Below, piece by piece: positions 16,941-26,721 of a DNA stretch of 64,000 bases. The DNA is from Betaproteobacteria bacterium HGW-Betaproteobacteria-14 (GTDB lineage: Bacteria; Pseudomonadota; Gammaproteobacteria; Burkholderiales; Rhodocyclaceae), in contig PHCS01000005.1 of NCBI GenBank assembly GCA_002840845.1, forward strand, positions 1 to 64,000, in the 5' to 3' direction. The stretch's first letter is position 1, and every line of letters starts with the position of its first letter. Both the position numbers and the translations under genes were made by a program. The notes under the pieces are model-generated. The model was not told where the DNA came from, did no database searches, and was given only the letters and a program-made list of their open reading frames with translations.

Positions 16941-18554
16941 TCAAAACCGTATCGGTTCCTGGTAGCGGCCAAAGACCTTGACGAGTTCCTTCGTCATTTC
17001 GCCGACGCTGGCATAAGCCTTGACGGCGTCGACCAGGGCCGGCATGACGTTGCGGCCGGCAGCGGCATCGGCGCCGACGCGCGCCAGCGCCTTCTTGACC
17101 CGCTCCGCGTCGCGCTCGGCGCGAACCTTGTTGAGCCCGTCGATCTGCACCCGCGTGTCCTCCTCGTTGTAGGGGTGGAACTGCACCGGGTGTTCCTCTT
17201 CCTGTTCGTTGCGGTAGCAGTTGACGCCGACCTTGGGGAACTTGCCGGATTCGATGTCGCGCTGCATCTGGTAGGCCTGGGCGGATACCTTGGACTGGAT
17301 GGCGCCCTCGGAGACCAGCTTGACGATGCCGCCCTGGGCGTCCGTCTCGGCCATGATCTCCTCCATCTTCCTGCGCATCTCGTTGGTCAGGGTCTCGACG
17401 TAGAAGGAGCCGGCGAGCGGGTCGACCGTCTCGGTCAGGCCCATTTCCTCGATGAGGAGCTGCATGGTGCGCAGCGAGATGCGCGCCGAGTACTCGGTGG
17501 GAATGGTGTAGGCCTCGTCATAGGAGCACAGCGCCATGGTCTGCGTGCCGGACAGCGCCGAGATCAGGGCGTAGTAGGCGCCGCGCACGATGTTGATCTC
17601 CGGTTGCTCGAAGGTCAGTCCGCCGCCGCCGCCGGCGGCGATCATGCGCAGCCACATCGAGCCGGGCTTCTCGGCGCCGTACTCCTCCTTCATGATCTTC
17701 GCCCACAGGCCGCGGCCGGCGCGGAACTTGGCCACCTGCTCGAAGAGGTTGCCGAAGATGTTGAAGTTGTACGACAGCCGGCCGGCGAACTCGTCGACGT
17801 GCAGGCCGCGCTTGATGACGTCGTCGGCGTAGGCCTTGGCGATGCAGAAGGCGTAGGCCATTTCCTGCGCCGGATTGGCGCCGGATTCGCGGATGTGGTA
17901 GCCGCACACCGAGACGGGGCTGTACTTCGGCGCGTGCTCGGCGCAGTACTCGATGGTGTCGCCGACGAGGCGGATGGACGGCTCGACCGGGAAGATCCAG
18001 GTGCCGCGGCCGATGAATTCCTTGAGGATGTCGTTCTGCGCCGTGCCGCGCAATTGCTTGACGTCGTAGCCGCGCTTTTCCGCCATCGCCAGGTACATGG
18101 CGATGAGGATGGCGGCGGCCCCGTTGATGGTGAGCGAGACGGTGATCTTGTTGAGGTCAATGCCGTCGAAGGCCACCTCGAAGTCGCGCAGGGTGTCGAT
18201 CGACATGCCGACGCGGCCGATTTCCCCCTCGGCGAGCGGGTCGTCGGAGTCGAGGCCGATCTGCGTCGGCAGGTCGAAGGCGACGTTCAGCCCGGTCTGG
18301 CCGTTGGCGATGAGGTACTTGAAGCGCTTGTTGGTTTCCGCCGGGTTGCCGAAGCCGGCGTACTGGCGCATGGTCCACGGCTGCTTGCGGTACATCAGGC
18401 GGTGGATGCCGCGGGTGAAGGGATACTCGCCCGGCTGGCCGAGCATGTCGAGGCCGCCGCTGGCCTCCACGTCCGCCTGGGTGTACAGCGGCTTGACCTC
18501 GATGCCCGACTCGTTGAAGACGGGCTTCAGGGGATCTTTCGCCCTGTCATTCAT
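16941..18554 (-). CDS. Methylmalonyl-CoA mutase-like large (catalytic) subunit; candidate 2-(aminophenyl)succinyl-CoA mutase
   Basis: Start MNDRAKDPLKPVFNESGIEVKPLYT at 18554; YPFTRGIHRLMYRKQPWTMRQYAGFGNPAETN. Confidence 0.8.
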   Translation of the reverse strand: MNDRAKDPLKPVFNESGIEVKPLYTQADVEASGGLDMLGQPGEYPFTRGIHRLMYRKQPWTMRQYAGFGNPAETNKRFKYLIANGQTGLNVAFDLPTQIGLDSDDPLAEGEIGRVGMSIDTLRDFEVAFDGIDLNKITVSLTINGAAAILIAMYLAMAEKRGYDVKQLRGTAQNDILKEFIGRGTWIFPVEPSIRLVGDTIEYCAEHAPKYSPVSVCGYHIRESGANPAQEMAYAFCIAKAYADDVIKRGLHVDEFAGRLSYNFNIFGNLFEQVAKFRAGRGLWAKIMKEEYGAEKPGSMWLRMIAAGGGGGLTFEQPEINIVRGAYYALISALSGTQTMALCSYDEAYTIPTEYSARISLRTMQLLIEEMGLTETVDPLAGSFYVETLTNEMRRKMEEIMAETDAQGGIVKLVSEGAIQSKVSAQAYQMQRDIESGKFPKVGVNCYRNEQEEEHPVQFHPYNEEDTRVQIDGLNKVRAERDAERVKKALARVGADAAAGRNVMPALVDAVKAYASVGEMTKELVKVFGRYQEPIRF

Positions 18555-18979
18555 TGCACGCTGTCCTTTACGTTGTTGCGGATGTAATCGACGATGGCGT
18601 CGAACTTGCTGCCCGTCGGGAAAATGCCCGTGAAGCCGAGCTGGCGCAGGGCCTCGTGATCCTGCGCCGGCAGGTTGCCGCCGATCACCCACAGCTTGTC
18701 CTGCAGGTGGTTGGCTTCCAGCAGCGGCTTCAGCTTGGTGCAGAAGGGGATGTGCGAGCCGGCCAGGCTGGACAGGGCGATGACATCGACGTCCTCGTCC
18801 AGCGCCATGCGCGCGATGGCCTCCGGCGTCTGCCGCAGTCCCGTGTAGATGACCTCCATGCCGGCGTCCATGAGGGCGCGCACGACCACCTTGGCGCCCT
18901 GGTCGTGGCCGTCGAGGCCGGGCTTGGCCAGGAGCACCTTGATCCGCCGTGCCGTGGAGGCTGACTTTTGCGCCGTCAT
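18551..18979 (-). CDS. B12-binding (mutase C-terminal) subunit
   Basis: 142 aa MTAQKSASTARRIKVLLAKPGLDGHDQGAKVVVRALMDAGMEVIYTGLRQ: DGHDxG cobalamin motif; overlapping start/stop with neighbours. Confidence 0.9.
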   Translation of the reverse strand: MTAQKSASTARRIKVLLAKPGLDGHDQGAKVVVRALMDAGMEVIYTGLRQTPEAIARMALDEDVDVIALSSLAGSHIPFCTKLKPLLEANHLQDKLWVIGGNLPAQDHEALRQLGFTGIFPTGSKFDAIVDYIRNNVKDSVQ

Positions 18980-20109
18980 GAGCTCACTTCCTTCGCGATG
19001 ATGAGTTTCAGGATTTCGCTGGTGCCGCCGCCGATCAGCGTGAAGCGCACGTCGCGCAGATAACGCTGCACCGGGTATTCCATGGCGTAGCCATAGGAAG
19101 CCAGCACGCGGGCGGCCTGGTCGCAGATGCGCGCCGCCGCCTCGGTGGCGTTGAGCTTGGCCATGGCGGCCTGCTTGTGGTGCGGCCGGCCGGCGTCGCG
19201 CAGCCAGGCGGCGTAGTACACCAGGTGCGTCGCCGCCTCGAGGTCGGTGGCCATCTCGGCCAGCTTGAACTGGATGGCCTGGTAGCGGTTGATCGGCTTG
19301 CCGAACTGCTTGCGCTCGGCGGCGTAGCGCACCGCCTCGTCGAGCGCGGCCTGTGCCACGCCGAGGGCCATGGCGCCGGTGATGATGCGGATCTCCGCCA
19401 GCGTCTTGCGCAAATGGCCTTCGCCGTCGCCTTCCGCCTGCGACAGGCGGTGGCCGTCCGGCACGAAGCACTCGTCGAAGGCGACCTCGGAGGTGGGCAG
19501 GGCCCACACGCCCATCTTGTGGATCTCGCGGCCGACGATGAGCCCCTTGAAGTCCTTCTCGACCAGGAAGATGGTGAGCTTCTTCTCCTCGCCGGCCTTG
19601 GCGAAGACGGTGAAGAAATCGGCCACCGGCGCCGAGGTGATCCAGGTCTTCTGCCCGTTGATGACATAGCCGCCGTCGACCTTCTTCGCCGTGGTGGCGA
19701 TGGAGTCGAGGTCGGAGCCGGCGTTCGGCTCGGTCATGCAGATGGCGCCGATCTTCTCGCCACGCAGTGCCGGCTTGAACAGGCGCTCGAGGATTTCGGC
19801 GTTGCCGAGCATGTGGAGGAACTTGCTGCCCATCAGCGACTGCATGGCCACCGCGCCGGCCAGCGACATCGAGCCGCGCGCGATCTCCGCCAGGGCCAGA
19901 GCGAATTCGGTGAGGGCGAGGCCGGAGCCGCCGACGTCCTCCGGGTAGCGCATGCCGAAGAAGCCAAGGTCGGCGAGCTCCTGGAAGAGGGCGCGCGGAA
20001 AGGCGCGCGCCTCGTCCAGCGTGGCCGCCTGCGGCGCGATGCGCTCGTCGCTGAAGCGCGCGAAGGTGTCGCGGATCTGGCGCTGCTCGTCGGTCAGGTC
20101 GAAGTTCAT
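18976..20109 (-). CDS. Acyl-CoA dehydrogenase
   Basis: MNFDLTDEQRQIRDTFARF...GAICMTEPNAGSDLDSIATTA...; start 20109 overlaps the upstream stop. Confidence 0.9.
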   Translation of the reverse strand: MNFDLTDEQRQIRDTFARFSDERIAPQAATLDEARAFPRALFQELADLGFFGMRYPEDVGGSGLALTEFALALAEIARGSMSLAGAVAMQSLMGSKFLHMLGNAEILERLFKPALRGEKIGAICMTEPNAGSDLDSIATTAKKVDGGYVINGQKTWITSAPVADFFTVFAKAGEEKKLTIFLVEKDFKGLIVGREIHKMGVWALPTSEVAFDECFVPDGHRLSQAEGDGEGHLRKTLAEIRIITGAMALGVAQAALDEAVRYAAERKQFGKPINRYQAIQFKLAEMATDLEAATHLVYYAAWLRDAGRPHHKQAAMAKLNATEAAARICDQAARVLASYGYAMEYPVQRYLRDVRFTLIGGGTSEILKLIIAKEVSS

Positions 20110-21797
20110 GCCTTGAGTTCTGCTTCCGTCATGCCGTAGTCGCGCATGGCGGCGTCCTTGGAGATGACGCCGTTGCGCACTTCCTCGCGCAGCAGCTTGC
20201 GGTCGCGCTTCTTCGGATTGCCATAACCGCCGCCGCCGCTCGCCACCTGGTGGTACACGGTGCCTTTCGGCACGCCGGTGATGAGGTCCTTGTTCTTCGG
20301 CACCACGGTCTGGCCATCCGGGTAGTTCAGGCGGATGAAGTTCAGCCCGGCCTCCTTGCCGCCGAAGAGACCGAAGGCCGGTTCGAAGTCGCCGTCGCCG
20401 AAGGTGACCAGCTGCGTGTCGTCCGAGCCGATCTCGAAGACCGTTTCCACGCCGAGGCCGCCGCGCCACTCGCCGGCGCCGGCCGAGTCGGTCAGCAGTT
20501 CGTGGCGGATCAGGGTGTGCGGCGTCTGCTGCTCGAACATCTCGTAGTCCTGGTCGAGCACGCCGCCCGAGGCGTCGATCATGCCGATGTGGTCGTAGCC
20601 GTCGGTGCCGCGCATGCCGCCCGAGCCGCCCTTCAGGCCCATGAAGCCGATGTCGACGTACTTCTCGTTGGTGCCGGGATCGATGCCCGTCGTGAGCGAA
20701 GCGAGCAGGTTGTTCCAGCCGGCCGTGACGCGATCGGGCATGACGGGCGCCAGCGCGCGCTGGATGGCGTCGGCGTTGGGCGGGCAGAGGTGGTTGCCGA
20801 AGGTGGTGGCCTTCGGATAGGCGGCATTGAGGATGGTGCCCTCGGGAATCACGATCTCGATCGGCTGCACCATGCCCTCGTTGTGCGGGATGTCCGGATT
20901 GACCATCTGCAGCAGGGTGAGGATGGTGGCCGAGGCGCTGGAGGTGTACGTGCCGTTCACGAAGCCGTTGGTCTGGGGGTCGGTGCGCGAGTAGTCGAAC
21001 TTGATGTGCCTGTCCTGCACCTCGATGTCCACGCGGATGGTGTACTTCGAGCCGACATGGCGGCCGTCGAAATAGACGTAGCCTTCGCCGGCGTAGTTGC
21101 CGTTGGGGATCTTGGCGATCTCGGCTTCCATCATCTTGCGCGTGGCATCGAACAGCGCCTGCTTGTGCGCCTCGTAGCTGTCGACGCCGTATTTGTTCAG
21201 CAGTTCGACCAGGCGCCGTTCGCCGACCGTGCAGGCGCCCATCTCGGCCTTCATGTCGTGCTGCACGATGTCCAGGCGGACGTTGGCGAAGATCAGGTTC
21301 CACACGTCGCGGCGCAGCTTGCCGCGCTCGACGATCTTGACCGCCGGGATGCGCAGCGCCTCCTGCCAGACCTCGACCGCGTTGGGGTTGTAGCCGCCGG
21401 CGACGTTGCCGCCGATGTCGGCCTGGTGGCCCTTGACGGCGGTCCAGCCGACCAGCTGCTCGCCGACGAAGACCGGCTTGAAGACGGCGACGTCGTTGTT
21501 CTGGTTGCCCAGGCTGAAGACGTCGTTGTGGAAGAAGACGTCGCCGGGGTAGATCTCGCCGTCGAACAGCTTGCGGATGTGCTTGCATACCGGCGCCAGC
21601 GAGAAGGCCAGGATCGGCAGGTTCTCGGTCTGCTCGAGCATGCGCCCGTCGGCGTCGTAGAGGCCGGTGACGTAGTCCTTGGCCTCGCAGAGGATCGGGC
21701 TGCGCGTGGTCTGCTCCATCGAGATGCTCATCTCGTCGGTGATGGACTTGAAGGTCCGCGCGTACACGGACAACAGGATGGGGTCGATCTTGCTCAT
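20106..21797 (-). CDS. HyuB-type hydantoinase/oxoprolinase subunit B
   Basis: 563 aa MSKIDPILLSVYARTFKSITDEMSISMEQTTRSPILCEAKDY... Confidence 0.85.
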   Translation of the reverse strand: MSKIDPILLSVYARTFKSITDEMSISMEQTTRSPILCEAKDYVTGLYDADGRMLEQTENLPILAFSLAPVCKHIRKLFDGEIYPGDVFFHNDVFSLGNQNNDVAVFKPVFVGEQLVGWTAVKGHQADIGGNVAGGYNPNAVEVWQEALRIPAVKIVERGKLRRDVWNLIFANVRLDIVQHDMKAEMGACTVGERRLVELLNKYGVDSYEAHKQALFDATRKMMEAEIAKIPNGNYAGEGYVYFDGRHVGSKYTIRVDIEVQDRHIKFDYSRTDPQTNGFVNGTYTSSASATILTLLQMVNPDIPHNEGMVQPIEIVIPEGTILNAAYPKATTFGNHLCPPNADAIQRALAPVMPDRVTAGWNNLLASLTTGIDPGTNEKYVDIGFMGLKGGSGGMRGTDGYDHIGMIDASGGVLDQDYEMFEQQTPHTLIRHELLTDSAGAGEWRGGLGVETVFEIGSDDTQLVTFGDGDFEPAFGLFGGKEAGLNFIRLNYPDGQTVVPKNKDLITGVPKGTVYHQVASGGGGYGNPKKRDRKLLREEVRNGVISKDAAMRDYGMTEAELKA

Positions 21798-23920
21798 GAC
21801 ACGGTCTCCTTGGTTTCCTTGACACAGGACTGCACCAGGTCCTCGCGCCCCTTCTGGAAGAGGACGAAGGAACCCAGCGCGTCCACCGCGCAGTCGTAGG
21901 AGGCGCTGACGAAGATGGCGGTGGTTTCCTGCTCGATCATGGCGGGGCCGTCGACGCGGTTGCCGAAGCGCAGGCGGTGGCCGTCATAGACGGGTATCTC
22001 CTTGAACGCCTTCGTTTCCGGGATATAGACGGCGCGCTGTCCCTTGAGGGCGTGGGCCGCATCCGTGCCGGCCCAGGCTTCCTCGCGGTAGGCCGGCTTG
22101 TCGGTGACGCCGATGGCCTGCACGCGCACGTTGATGATCTCGATCGGCGTGTTCTCCTGCTCCAGCGAGTAGCCGTAGAGCCGGTTGTGCTCGGCATGGA
22201 AGGCGCGCGCGATGGCGGCCGTGTCGCGCCGGTCGATCAGCTCGCGCGGTACGAGGAAGGAGACCTCGTGATACTGCTTGATGTAGCGGCAGTCGAGCTT
22301 CACGTCGTAGCGCCGCCGGGCCTCGGGGATGCGCTCCTCGACGAGCTGGCGGGCGCCCTCGGCGGCCATCTCGTCGATGATCGTCTTGAGCTGCGGCCAG
22401 TCGATGCCCTCGAAGCGCGACACGAAAGTGCGCACGAAATCGTGCTTGAGCTCGCTCATGAGCATGCCGAAGGCGCACAGCACGGAGGACTCGCGCGGCA
22501 CGATCTGCAGCGGGATCTCCAGTTCCTCGCAGATGAGGCAGGAGTGGATCGGGCCGGCGCCGCCAGCCGGAATGAAGGGGAATTCGCGCGGGTCGAAGCC
22601 GCGCTTGATGGTGACCTCGCGCACGCCCTGCGCCATGTTGTTGCAGGCGACGCGGTACATGCCGGCCGCCGCTTCCTCGACGGAGAGGCCCATCGGTTTG
22701 GCGATGTGCTCCTCGATGGCCTGGCGCGCCGCGGCGACGTCGAGCTGCATCTTGCCGCCGGCGAAGAAGCCGGGGTCGAGATAGCCGAGCACGACGTTGG
22801 CGTCGGTGGTGGCGGGCAGGGTGCCGCCCTTGCTGTAGCAGGCCGGGCCGGGATCGGCGCCGGCGCTTTGCGGGCCCATGCGCAGCATGCCGCCCTCGTC
22901 GAGCCAGCCGATGGAGCCGCCGCCCGCGCCGATGGTGTGGATGTCGAGCATGGGCAGGGCGATCTTGTGGCGGGCGATCTCGCCGTCGTTCTTGATCATC
23001 GGCGCATCCACCGCCACCGAGGCCTCGAAGCTGGTGCCGCCCATGTCGGTGGTGATGCACTTGTTCTGGCCGTGGGGGCGTACATAGAAGAGGCCGGCGC
23101 CGGGCCCGCCGGCCGGGCCGGACAAGAGGGTGAGGGCGGCCTTCTCGCGCGCCAGTTGCGGCGTGATGACACCGCCGTTGGACTGCATGATCAGCAGGAG
23201 GCCCTTGAAGCCGATGCCCTTGAGGCGCCCGACCAGCTGATCGAGATAGTGGTTGAGCTTCGGCCCGACGTAGGAATTGAGCGCCGTGGTGCTGACGCGC
23301 TCGTAGAAGCGGATCGAGGGCAGCAGGTCGGTGGACACCGACAGATAGACGCCCGGCATCTCCGCCCGCACCAGTTCCGCTGCCGCCTGCTCGTGCGCCG
23401 GGTTGGCGAAGGAGTTCATGAAGCAGATCGAGACGGCCTGCACGCCTTCCTGCCTGAACAGGTCTATGGCCTTCCGCACCGAGTCTAGGTCGAGCGGCGC
23501 GGTTTCGCGGCCGTTGCGGTCGAGGCGGCCCTTGATGCCGGCGCGCAGGTAGCGCGGCACCAGCGGCTTCACGTTGGTGTAGCGGTTGTTGTACTGCTCC
23601 TCGCGGATGCCGCGGCGCATCTCCAGCGCGTCGCGCACGCCCTCGGTGGTGAGGAGTCCGCACTTGGCGCCGGTGCCGGTCAGCGTGGCGTTGGTGGTCA
23701 CCGTCGTGCCGTGCACGATGGTGTCGATGGTCGGCGCGAAGGCCTCCAGCGACAGCGGCGGATGCATGCTGGCGGCGATGTCGGTGAGGCCGTTGACCAC
23801 CGCGATGGAGGGGTCCGAGGGCGTCGACAGCGACTTGTAGATCGCCGGCTCGGCATCGTCGCGCGTGACGACGAAGTCGGTGAACGTGCCGCCGACGTCG
23901 ATTCCTATTTTCAAAGCCAT
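21794..23920 (-). CDS. HyuA-type hydantoinase/oxoprolinase subunit A
   Basis: 708 aa MALKIGIDVGGTFTDFVV...HGTTVTTNATL...GGTSFEASV. Confidence 0.88.
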   Translation of the reverse strand: MALKIGIDVGGTFTDFVVTRDDAEPAIYKSLSTPSDPSIAVVNGLTDIAASMHPPLSLEAFAPTIDTIVHGTTVTTNATLTGTGAKCGLLTTEGVRDALEMRRGIREEQYNNRYTNVKPLVPRYLRAGIKGRLDRNGRETAPLDLDSVRKAIDLFRQEGVQAVSICFMNSFANPAHEQAAAELVRAEMPGVYLSVSTDLLPSIRFYERVSTTALNSYVGPKLNHYLDQLVGRLKGIGFKGLLLIMQSNGGVITPQLAREKAALTLLSGPAGGPGAGLFYVRPHGQNKCITTDMGGTSFEASVAVDAPMIKNDGEIARHKIALPMLDIHTIGAGGGSIGWLDEGGMLRMGPQSAGADPGPACYSKGGTLPATTDANVVLGYLDPGFFAGGKMQLDVAAARQAIEEHIAKPMGLSVEEAAAGMYRVACNNMAQGVREVTIKRGFDPREFPFIPAGGAGPIHSCLICEELEIPLQIVPRESSVLCAFGMLMSELKHDFVRTFVSRFEGIDWPQLKTIIDEMAAEGARQLVEERIPEARRRYDVKLDCRYIKQYHEVSFLVPRELIDRRDTAAIARAFHAEHNRLYGYSLEQENTPIEIINVRVQAIGVTDKPAYREEAWAGTDAAHALKGQRAVYIPETKAFKEIPVYDGHRLRFGNRVDGPAMIEQETTAIFVSASYDCAVDALGSFVLFQKGREDLVQSCVKETKETVS

Positions 23921-23956
23921 GAAGTTCGCTCCGTATGCTCTGGCATGTGTGTTCTT

Positions 23957-25480
23957 TCAGGCGGCTGCTTCGTGGGCGACCATGCGACGCACGTCGTCCT
24001 TGCGTATCTTGCCCAGGGCGGTCTTCGGCAGCTGGCCGACGAAGACGACTTCCTTGGGATGCTTGTAGCGGGCAATGCGGCCCTCGAGCAGCCTGAGGAC
24101 CTGCTCCGCGCTGAGGCTGCAGCCGTCCTTCGGCGCCACCACGGCGACGACGATCTCGCCCCAGCGCGCATCGGCGCGGCCGACGACCGAGGCCTCGGCA
24201 ATGTCCGGGCTCTCGAGCAGGACGTTTTCGATCTCGGCCGGATAGATGTTCTCGCCGCCGGAAATGATCATTTCCTTCCTGCGGCCATCGACATAGAGAT
24301 AGCCCTCGGCGTCCAGGTGGCCCATGTCGCCGGTGTGGAACCAGCCGTTTTGCAGTACCGCGGCGGTTGCCTCGGGCGCATTCCAGTAGCCGGCCATCAC
24401 ATTGTGGCCCTGGATGAGGATCTCGCCGGTGGTGCCCTGCGGGACGTCCTTGCCGAGGTCGTCGGCGATGCGCAGGCGGCAGTGCCTGGCAGGCTTGCCC
24501 GCCGAACCCGCCTTGCGCTCGGCGTCCTTGACCTTGATGTAGACCGCAATGGGACAGGTTTCGGTGGAACCGTAGACCTGGATCAGCGGCACCCCCTTTT
24601 CATGCACGGCGCGGATCAGCCGCTCCGGCACGATGGTGGAGCCGCTGGTGATCATGCGCAGGCTGGAGAGGTCCGCGGTTTGCCAGCGCGGGCTGGCCAT
24701 CATCATGTCGAGTTGCGCCGGCACCAGCACGGCAAGGGTGATGCGCTCGCGTTCGATGGCATCGAAGGTGGCGTCGACGTCGAATTTCGGATGCAGCACC
24801 ACGCTGCAGCCCGCCGCGAGTGCCGGCGTGGTCTGGTTGTTGAGGCCGCCGACATGGAACAGCGGCAGCGTGGTGAGGATGATGTCGTCGGCCGTCAGGT
24901 CGTGCATGTCGGCGCTGTTGGCCGCATTCCAGAGCAGGGCATCCTGCGTCAGCAGCACGCCCTTGGGCTTGCCGGTCGAGCCGGAGGTATAGCAGATGAG
25001 CAGGGGCGCCTGTGCATCGACGCCGGTATCGCGCGGCGCGGCCATGGTGGCGCGGGCCAGGAATTCGTCACAGCCGGTCCAGCCTGCCTGCTCTGCGCCC
25101 ATGCTGACCAGCATGACGCCGCCGAGCTCCGGCCTGAGTGTTTCCGTTTGGGCGATGAAAGGGGCTTCGACGAACAGCACGGCGGGCGGGCAGTCTTCCA
25201 GCATCTGCCGGTGCTCGGGCGCGGCCAGACGCCAGTTGAGCGGCATGAAGAGGGCGCCGAGCCGGGCGCAGGCGAAGAGCAGCGCCAACATTTCCGGGCT
25301 GTTGTAGCCGAGGTAGGCGGCGCAGCTGCCGCGCTTCACGCCGCTGCCTGCCAGTGCTGCGGCGAAGCTGTCGACCAGCGCGGCCAGGCCGGCATAGGAG
25401 ACTTCGCGTCCGGGAAAGCGAATGGCCGCCTTGTCGGGCGTCAGCCCGGCATTGTGGTCGATCCATTCGGCCAGGTTCAT
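23957..25480 (-). CDS. iaaB: AMP-dependent acyl-CoA ligase; candidate indoleacetate-CoA ligase
   Basis: 507 aa; ANL motifs LICYTSGSTGKPKGVLL, YLYVDGRRKEMIISGGENIYP; symbol from cluster context. Confidence 0.65.
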   Translation of the reverse strand: MNLAEWIDHNAGLTPDKAAIRFPGREVSYAGLAALVDSFAAALAGSGVKRGSCAAYLGYNSPEMLALLFACARLGALFMPLNWRLAAPEHRQMLEDCPPAVLFVEAPFIAQTETLRPELGGVMLVSMGAEQAGWTGCDEFLARATMAAPRDTGVDAQAPLLICYTSGSTGKPKGVLLTQDALLWNAANSADMHDLTADDIILTTLPLFHVGGLNNQTTPALAAGCSVVLHPKFDVDATFDAIERERITLAVLVPAQLDMMMASPRWQTADLSSLRMITSGSTIVPERLIRAVHEKGVPLIQVYGSTETCPIAVYIKVKDAERKAGSAGKPARHCRLRIADDLGKDVPQGTTGEILIQGHNVMAGYWNAPEATAAVLQNGWFHTGDMGHLDAEGYLYVDGRRKEMIISGGENIYPAEIENVLLESPDIAEASVVGRADARWGEIVVAVVAPKDGCSLSAEQVLRLLEGRIARYKHPKEVVFVGQLPKTALGKIRKDDVRRMVAHEAAA

Positions 25481-25499
25481 CTTTCGCTCCCTATGCGAT

Positions 25500-26705
25500 T
25501 CAGGCGCCGGTCACTTCAAGCACGACCGCCATTGCCGTGTCGCCCGCTGCGCAGCCGGTGAACAGTCCGTAGCCGCCGCCGCGCAGCGCCAGTTCCTCGA
25601 TCAGTTCGATGATCGCGCGCGTGCCCATCGGCGCCTGCGGGTGACCCCAGACCAGCGAGCAGCCGAAATTGTTCATCGACATCAGGTCGGCGCCGGTCTG
25701 GCGGGCGAAGAAGAGATCGTTGATGGCGAAGGGGTTGTGTGTCTTGATCGCCGCCATGTCCTTGATGTCCTTGCCGGCCTGCGCGAGGGCCTGTTTAGCT
25801 GCCGGCACGGTGGCCTCGGGCATGTGGGCGAGTGCGGCGCGCGACAGGCCGAAGCCGTGCAGGCGCACGGCGATCTTCGGGTCGGCGGACAGTTCGCGCG
25901 CCTTTTCCGGCGTGGTGACGACGATGGCGGCGTTGCCGTCGGCCGGGTGCGTCTGGCCGCCGAAGGTGACAGTGCCGCCTTCCATGACCGGCTTGAGCTT
26001 CGCCAGGCCTTCGGCGGTGGAGTGGTTGATGCCCTCGTCAGCCTCCATCGTGCCGACGGTTTTCTTGTAGTTCGGCGCCGGCACCTCGAAGGGCAGGGTC
26101 ATGAAGCGCTTGAGGAAGGCCGCATCGTTCGCCAGCGCCTCGCGGTACTGCGCTTCGCGGCGCAGCACGACCTCGTGCTGCTCGGCGGTGCCGATGCCGT
26201 GCTTCTTCGCCACGTTTTCCGCCGTCTGCAGCATGGAATGGCGGCCGAGCGGATCGCAGCCGAAGTTGTCCATCACCCAGTCTTCGGATCCGCCGGTGCC
26301 GCCCGGGCCCTTCGGATTCGGGTAGTAGAGGTGCGGGCCGTTGGACGTGCGATCGCAATTGATCACCAGCGCCGTGCTGCAGAGGCTGACTTCTATTTCC
26401 TGCACTGCCGCGAGCAGGGTGCGCACGCCGGTGGCGCAGGCCTGCATCAGCGTCGGACCGCCCGCCTGGCCGGCACCGATGAGGCCGGTGAGCCAGGGCA
26501 GGCCGTAAAAGGAATGTTTCTGCGGCACGGAAAAACCGAGCGCGCCGTAGTCGAACACCTTCGGATCGATCTTCCGCTTTGCCAGCTCGTTCTTCGCCAC
26601 GTGGGCGGCGAACTCGATGCTGTGCAGATTTGCGAAACTGCCCTGCCAGCGCGCGAAGGGGGTGCTCCAGTAGGCGCCGTAGGGGATCTCTGCCTTGTAG
26701 CTCAT
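25500..26705 (-). CDS. Thiolase-family acyl-CoA acetyltransferase
   Basis: Start MSYKAEIPYGAYWSTPFARWQG at 26705; thiolase segments GGPTLMQACATGVRTLL and GGGYGLFTGCAAGDTAMA. Confidence 0.85.
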   Translation of the reverse strand: MSYKAEIPYGAYWSTPFARWQGSFANLHSIEFAAHVAKNELAKRKIDPKVFDYGALGFSVPQKHSFYGLPWLTGLIGAGQAGGPTLMQACATGVRTLLAAVQEIEVSLCSTALVINCDRTSNGPHLYYPNPKGPGGTGGSEDWVMDNFGCDPLGRHSMLQTAENVAKKHGIGTAEQHEVVLRREAQYREALANDAAFLKRFMTLPFEVPAPNYKKTVGTMEADEGINHSTAEGLAKLKPVMEGGTVTFGGQTHPADGNAAIVVTTPEKARELSADPKIAVRLHGFGLSRAALAHMPEATVPAAKQALAQAGKDIKDMAAIKTHNPFAINDLFFARQTGADLMSMNNFGCSLVWGHPQAPMGTRAIIELIEELALRGGGYGLFTGCAAGDTAMAVVLEVTGA

Positions 26706-26721
26706 GTCGGTTTCCTGTGTG

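Noticed and set aside
20110-21825. N-terminal extension of the 949-aa ORF beyond the acyl-CoA dehydrogenase
   Set aside because: Out-of-frame read-through of hyuB; the real start is MNFDLTDEQ at 20109, overlapping the hyuB stop.
20106-23920. Acetone/acetophenone carboxylase assignment for the HyuA/HyuB pair
   Set aside because: Only two Hyu-type subunits, no additional carboxylase subunits adjacent, and the context matches the ring-opening hydantoinase-like enzyme.
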